In this document: positions 43,185 to 46,608 of the stretch, piece by piece
How positions within the stretch are numbered: position 1 is the first letter of the stretch
How the letters are laid out: each line of letters starts with the position of its first letter
Source: Thermomicrobiales bacterium
GTDB lineage: Bacteria; Chloroflexota; Chloroflexia; Thermomicrobiales; UBA6265
Reading direction: 5' to 3'
NCBI GenBank assembly: GCA_023957115.1
Contig: JAMLHN010000031.1
Span: 1-46,608, forward strand
Length of the DNA: 46,608 bases
Position numbers and translations under genes: made by a program
The notes under the pieces: model-generated
What the model was told of the DNA's origin: nothing
What the model saw: the letters and a program-made list of their open reading frames with translations, nothing else
The model's database searches: none

Positions 43185-44050
43185 ATGATACGTATGCGAT
43201 TCTGGGTTTTCCAAACACTCAATGGACTCACGACCGGCGCATTGCTCTTCTTTCTGGCCAGCGGTCTGACGGTCATTTTCGGCTTGATGCGCATTCTCAA
43301 TCTGGCGCATGGGTCGCTTTTTTTTTTAGGTGGGGAGGGTTGGTACACGGTCAACCAGCGTACCGGCAGCTTCATCCTGGCGGTCATCGCCGGAGCCGTC
43401 GCCGCCGGTATCCTCGGGTGCTCCAGCAAGCGTTCTCACGCACCCTGCTCGGCAGCCCGTTCAATCAGGTGCTGCTGACCCTTGGACTTGCCTTCATCAT
43501 CAGTAACGCGGTGCTCTACTTCTGGGGCGGCACGCCGAAGCTGATGCGCCCGCCCGAACCATTGCGCGGATCGCGCGATGTCTTTGGCGTCTTCTATCCG
43601 CAATACCGGCTCATGATCATCGCGCTTTCCCTGTCGTCGGCGTGCTGCTCTATTTCATCTGGGAACGCTCGCGCATCGGTGCGATCGTGCGAGCGTGTGT
43701 CGACGATCGAAATGGCCGCGGCGATGGGCATCCGGGTCGATCTCGTCTTTGCCGGAGTCTTCGCCGCCGGCGCCGCGCTGGCCGGAATGACCGGAGTGCT
43801 GGGCGCGCCGGTGCTCGGGCTCTCTATCGGTCTCGAGTTCGAGGTGCTGCTGCTCGCGGTGGTCGTTGTGGTCGTTGGCGGGATCGGTAGTCTGTCGGGT
43901 GCGTTCGTGGCCAGCATGGCGGTCGGGCTCATCGACGCCTACGGCAAGGCCAAATTCCCCGAGCTCAGCTACTTCACCCTCTTCGTCCCCGTCATCCTCA
44001 TTCTGCTGCTACGGCCGAAAGGTCTCCTCGGCAAGACGACGGTGGGCTGA
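43185..44050 (+). pseudogene. livH: Liv-type permease LivH, multiple frameshifts
   Basis: The first frame starts at ATG 43185 and gives LNGLTTGALLFFLASGLTVIFGLMRILNLAHGS, then passes an 11-T run (43318-43328) and stops at 43478. Near 43418 the homologous text moves to another frame (VLQQAFSRTLLGSPFNQVLLTLG). Near 43630 it shifts again (VVGVLLYFIWERSRIGAIVRACVDD) and near 43713 shifts back to the frame ending RPKGLLGKTTVG. All family motifs survive repair. Clustered indels near a long homopolymer point to poor sequence here, although partner genes are intact. Confidence 0.8.
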
Positions 44051-44053
44051 GTC

Positions 44054-45046
44054 ATGCGTAGCGTTCTGCGGGACGAACGGATTCTTCTGGCCGGCACGCT
44101 GGTGCTCTGTGTCGTGCCGTTTGTTTTCGGCAACTACTGGACCGGTCTCCTCACCCAGGCGCTCATCTTCGCCGGAGTGGCCATGGGGCTGGACATCCTG
44201 GTCGGCTTCACCGGAATGCCGTCCCTGGGGCACGCTGCCTTCTTCGGTCTTTCCGGATACGGAGCCGCCATCGGGATCCAGCGCTACGATCTGAATCCCT
44301 GGCTGGCGGCGCTGACCGGTATTCTGTTTTCGATCGCGCTGGCCGTCCTCTTCGCACCGCTGGCTGTGCGCATGCGCGGGCTCGCCTTTCTCACCATCAT
44401 GCTCGCCTTCGGACAGGTCTGCTGGGGCATCGCCACCCGCGGTGGTGATTTCACCGGCGGCGAGAACGGTCTGCCCGGTATCCCGCGTCCCTCGCTCGGA
44501 CTGGGATGGTGGGATCTGAAAACAACCGACGGGTTCTATTACTTCACCCTGGTCTGCACGGTTCTGGTCAGCTTCGTGCTCGTCCGGATCGCCCGGAGCG
44601 CGTTCGGCGCCAGCCTGCTGGGTATTCGTGAGAACGAAACCCGCATGATGACCATGGGATACCACGTTGCCGCCCGGCGCGCCGCGGCCTTCTCGATTGC
44701 GGCCGGAGCCGGCGCGATCTTCGGCGTGCTGAGCGCCTTCTTCAATGGCTATGTCGGCCCGGGCACGCTCGATTGGCGGCTCTCGGCCCAATTCCTGCTC
44801 TCGGTCGTCATCGGCGGGGCTGGATCGCTTTGGGGGCCATTCGTCGCCGGAGGCGGATTGCATATCGTCAAGACGTATATCACCGGTCAAACCCAGTATT
44901 GGCCGATGGTGCTGGGCGCGCTCTATGTGTTCGCGGTGGTGGTATTGCCGGGCGGTATTGCCTCGTTGATCACGCTCGCGCGCAATCGCCGGAATCGATC
45001 GTCCGGCCCGGCCACCGGCTCCACGACCGCGGTTTCGTCCAAGTGA
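44054..45046 (+). CDS. livM: Liv-type permease LivM
   Basis: 330 residues, about nine or ten helices. GVAMGLDILVGFTGMPSLGHAAFFGLSGYGAA and LLGIRENETRMMTMGY are hallmark LivM segments. The short hydrophilic tail ends at a TGA that overlaps the GTG of livG. Confidence 0.9.
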   Translation: MRSVLRDERILLAGTLVLCVVPFVFGNYWTGLLTQALIFAGVAMGLDILVGFTGMPSLGHAAFFGLSGYGAAIGIQRYDLNPWLAALTGILFSIALAVLFAPLAVRMRGLAFLTIMLAFGQVCWGIATRGGDFTGGENGLPGIPRPSLGLGWWDLKTTDGFYYFTLVCTVLVSFVLVRIARSAFGASLLGIRENETRMMTMGYHVAARRAAAFSIAAGAGAIFGVLSAFFNGYVGPGTLDWRLSAQFLLSVVIGGAGSLWGPFVAGGGLHIVKTYITGQTQYWPMVLGALYVFAVVVLPGGIASLITLARNRRNRSSGPATGSTTAVSSK

Positions 45047-45792
45047 GCGCCACACCGGTTGCCCTCACCGTGCAGAAGCTGACCGTCCGTTTCGGCGGGA
45101 TCGTGGCGCTGTCCGATGTCGATCTGACCGTCGCCAAGGGAAGCCGGTATGGCATCCTGGGGCCGAATGGGTCCGGCAAGACCACGCTTTTCAACTCGAT
45201 TTCCGGACTGAACACCCCAGCTTCCGGCACGATCGCGCTGCACGGGACCGATGTCACCAACCGTCCCGCCCGTGCCCGCGCGAAGATGGGACTGGCCCGC
45301 ACCTTTCAGATCACGTCGCTCTTTCCGTCGCTGACCGTGCGCGGGAATGTCGCCATGGCGACGCGGATGGCCGATGGCGTTGCCGGGAGCTGGTGGAAAC
45401 CCGCGGATCTGCAAATCAGCGCGAACGACGATGCCGGCGCGATGCTGGAACAGTTGCGCATTGGGCATCTGGCGAACCGCACCGTGCGGTCGCTCGGCTA
45501 CGGCGAGCAACGCCAGTTGGAGATCGCGATGGCGCTGGCCACGCGCCCATCGGTCCTGCTGCTGGACGAGCCGACCGCCGGGCTGTCCAATGCCGAGACC
45601 GTGGCATTGACCGAGCTGGTGCGCACCTTCCCGAAAGAGCTGACGGTCCTGATCATCGAGCACGACCTGGGGGTGATCTTCGAGCTGACCGATCAGCTCA
45701 CGGTGCTGCAAAACGGGGTCATGATCGCCAGTGGACCGTCAGCCCAGATCCGTGAAGACCCCATCGTGAAAGAGGTCTACCTTGGCCGATAG
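45043..45792 (+). CDS. livG: Liv-type ATP-binding protein LivG
   Basis: 249 residues from GTG 45043, overlapping livM by four bases. Walker A GPNGSGKTT, signature region SLGYGEQRQLEIAMAL and Walker B VLLLDEPTAGLSN are present; the ARTFQITSLFPSLTV segment is typical of LivG. The 3' end overlaps livF by 11 bases. Confidence 0.92.
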   Translation: MSATPVALTVQKLTVRFGGIVALSDVDLTVAKGSRYGILGPNGSGKTTLFNSISGLNTPASGTIALHGTDVTNRPARARAKMGLARTFQITSLFPSLTVRGNVAMATRMADGVAGSWWKPADLQISANDDAGAMLEQLRIGHLANRTVRSLGYGEQRQLEIAMALATRPSVLLLDEPTAGLSNAETVALTELVRTFPKELTVLIIEHDLGVIFELTDQLTVLQNGVMIASGPSAQIREDPIVKEVYLGR

Positions 45793-46501
45793 ACCGCCGT
45801 TGCTGATCGCATCGGATGTGCAGGTCTTCTATGGAATGAGCCATGTGCTGCACGGCGCCACCCTGGATATTCCCGAAGGCGAGGTCACGGCATTGGTCGG
45901 CCGCAACGGGGTCGGCAAGACGACCCTGGTCAACGCCATTGCCGGTCTGGTTCCCGTGCAAAGCGGACTCATCGACCTGAACGGGACCGATCTGACCAAG
46001 CTCCCGGCAACCGCCCGGCGCGGACTCGGGATTGGGCTGGTGCCCCAGGGCCGGCGCATCTTCCGCAATCTGACCGTCGACGAGCATCTCTCCCTGGCGC
46101 CGCCATCGGCCACCAACCCGTTTACGCGCGAATGGATCTACGAGACGTTTCCCCGCCTCCACGAGCGGCGTTCCTCGATGGCCAGCAATCTCTCCGGCGG
46201 CGAACAGTCGATGCTTGCCATCAGCCGTGCCCTGACCATCGAACCCAAACTGCTGATCATGGACGAGCCGACCGAAGGACTCGCGCCCCTGCTGGTGGAA
46301 ACCGTGCGCCAGGTCATCGACCAATTGCGCGCGCAGCAGCTCACTGTGCTGTTGGTGGAGCAGAATCTGAACTTTGCGCATGCTCTGGCTGATCGGGTCG
46401 CCATCATGGACCGCGGCGTCATCGAGCACCTTTTCACCGGGAGCGAAATTCCCGATACCACCACGATTGGCAATCTCATCATCTCGGGAACGGAGCATTG
46501 A
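45782..46501 (+). CDS. livF: Liv-type ATP-binding protein LivF
   Basis: 239 residues from TTG 45782. Walker A GRNGVGKTT, LSGGEQSMLAISRAL and LLIMDEPTEGLAPL are complete. VPQGRRIFRNLTVDEHL is typical of LivF. It completes the KHMGF set. The last 107 bases of the window after it hold no feature I can support. Confidence 0.92.
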   Translation: MADRPPLLIASDVQVFYGMSHVLHGATLDIPEGEVTALVGRNGVGKTTLVNAIAGLVPVQSGLIDLNGTDLTKLPATARRGLGIGLVPQGRRIFRNLTVDEHLSLAPPSATNPFTREWIYETFPRLHERRSSMASNLSGGEQSMLAISRALTIEPKLLIMDEPTEGLAPLLVETVRQVIDQLRAQQLTVLLVEQNLNFAHALADRVAIMDRGVIEHLFTGSEIPDTTTIGNLIISGTEH

Positions 46502-46608
46502 CCGCCCCGGCACGGACCGTCGATTCGGAGCGCCGGCGAGGGAGATTCTTCCCCGCGCTCAGGCGTGTGTCTATCGCCGAATGGCGGATGCGGTGGTGTG
46601 CGGAGACG

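Noticed and set aside
43318..43328. The 11-T run in livH as a programmed frameshift site
   Set aside because: The frame stays open across the run and the visible shifts lie elsewhere; several more shifts follow, which fits sequence error better.

Overview
The window reads as chromosomal DNA of a high-GC, uncultured Chloroflexota bacterium, probably Thermomicrobiales. This placement is an inference. It rests on GC-rich codon use, on secreted proteins whose mature ends begin AQDATPE or similar, on Tat-like leaders of the form RRQAVRNVGAG, and on spacers filled with short repeats. No rRNA, tRNA or CRISPR array was seen.

Layout. At 0.3-10.7 kb lie a cysteine-rich secreted protein, a fluoride-resistance operon (fluoride riboswitch, CLC-F antiporter, DUF190), a histidine phosphatase, a NYN-domain protein, and a TetR gene facing a DrrAB-type ABC exporter across a palindromic operator; drrB carries two frameshifts. 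At 11-18.5 kb lie a secreted ScyD/ScyE-like propeller, a DinB protein, an ECF sigma factor translationally coupled to a membrane-anchored PQQ propeller, an MGMT and a small membrane protein. At 18.5-22.8 kb is a decayed island with broken yhfX-like, pyruvate-kinase-like and GntR genes. From 23.3 kb to the right edge nearly everything is on the + strand and looks like one catabolic and uptake region.

Main interpretation: vitamin B6 degradation. Four proteins closely resemble enzymes of the Mesorhizobium loti pathway: pyridoxamine-pyruvate aminotransferase (38491), a pyridoxal-4-dehydrogenase-like SDR (39891), 4-pyridoxolactonase (31478) and the 3-hydroxyacyl-CoA-dehydrogenase-like 5-formyl-3-hydroxy-2-methylpyridine-4-carboxylate dehydrogenase (40878). 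A class II aldolase-fold protein (26773) fits the next decarboxylase. The classical FAD ring-opening oxygenase is not in the window. Instead there are a three-subunit molybdenum hydroxylase, a NicX/M29-superfamily metalloprotein, an LLM flavin enzyme and a cupin, which suggests a different, nicotinate-like ring cleavage. Two importers (BMP/Nup type and Liv type) flank the enzymes.

Second theme: mosaic repeats. Many spacers contain degenerate arrays with an exact 7-bp period (for example GGAGTTG, GTCCTGA, GGCAATA, CAACTAG, GTCAGCA). Several are inverted pairs. Two such pairs tightly enclose genes for four-helix-bundle (S23/IVP-type) proteins, giving two cassettes with unrelated heptamers but homologous cargo. 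Other families present are REP-type hairpins with a REP-associated tyrosine transposase, short MITE-like elements, and GC-rich hairpins. Frameshifts in drrB, xdhB and livH may be assembly errors; the 19-22.8 kb island is more likely real decay.
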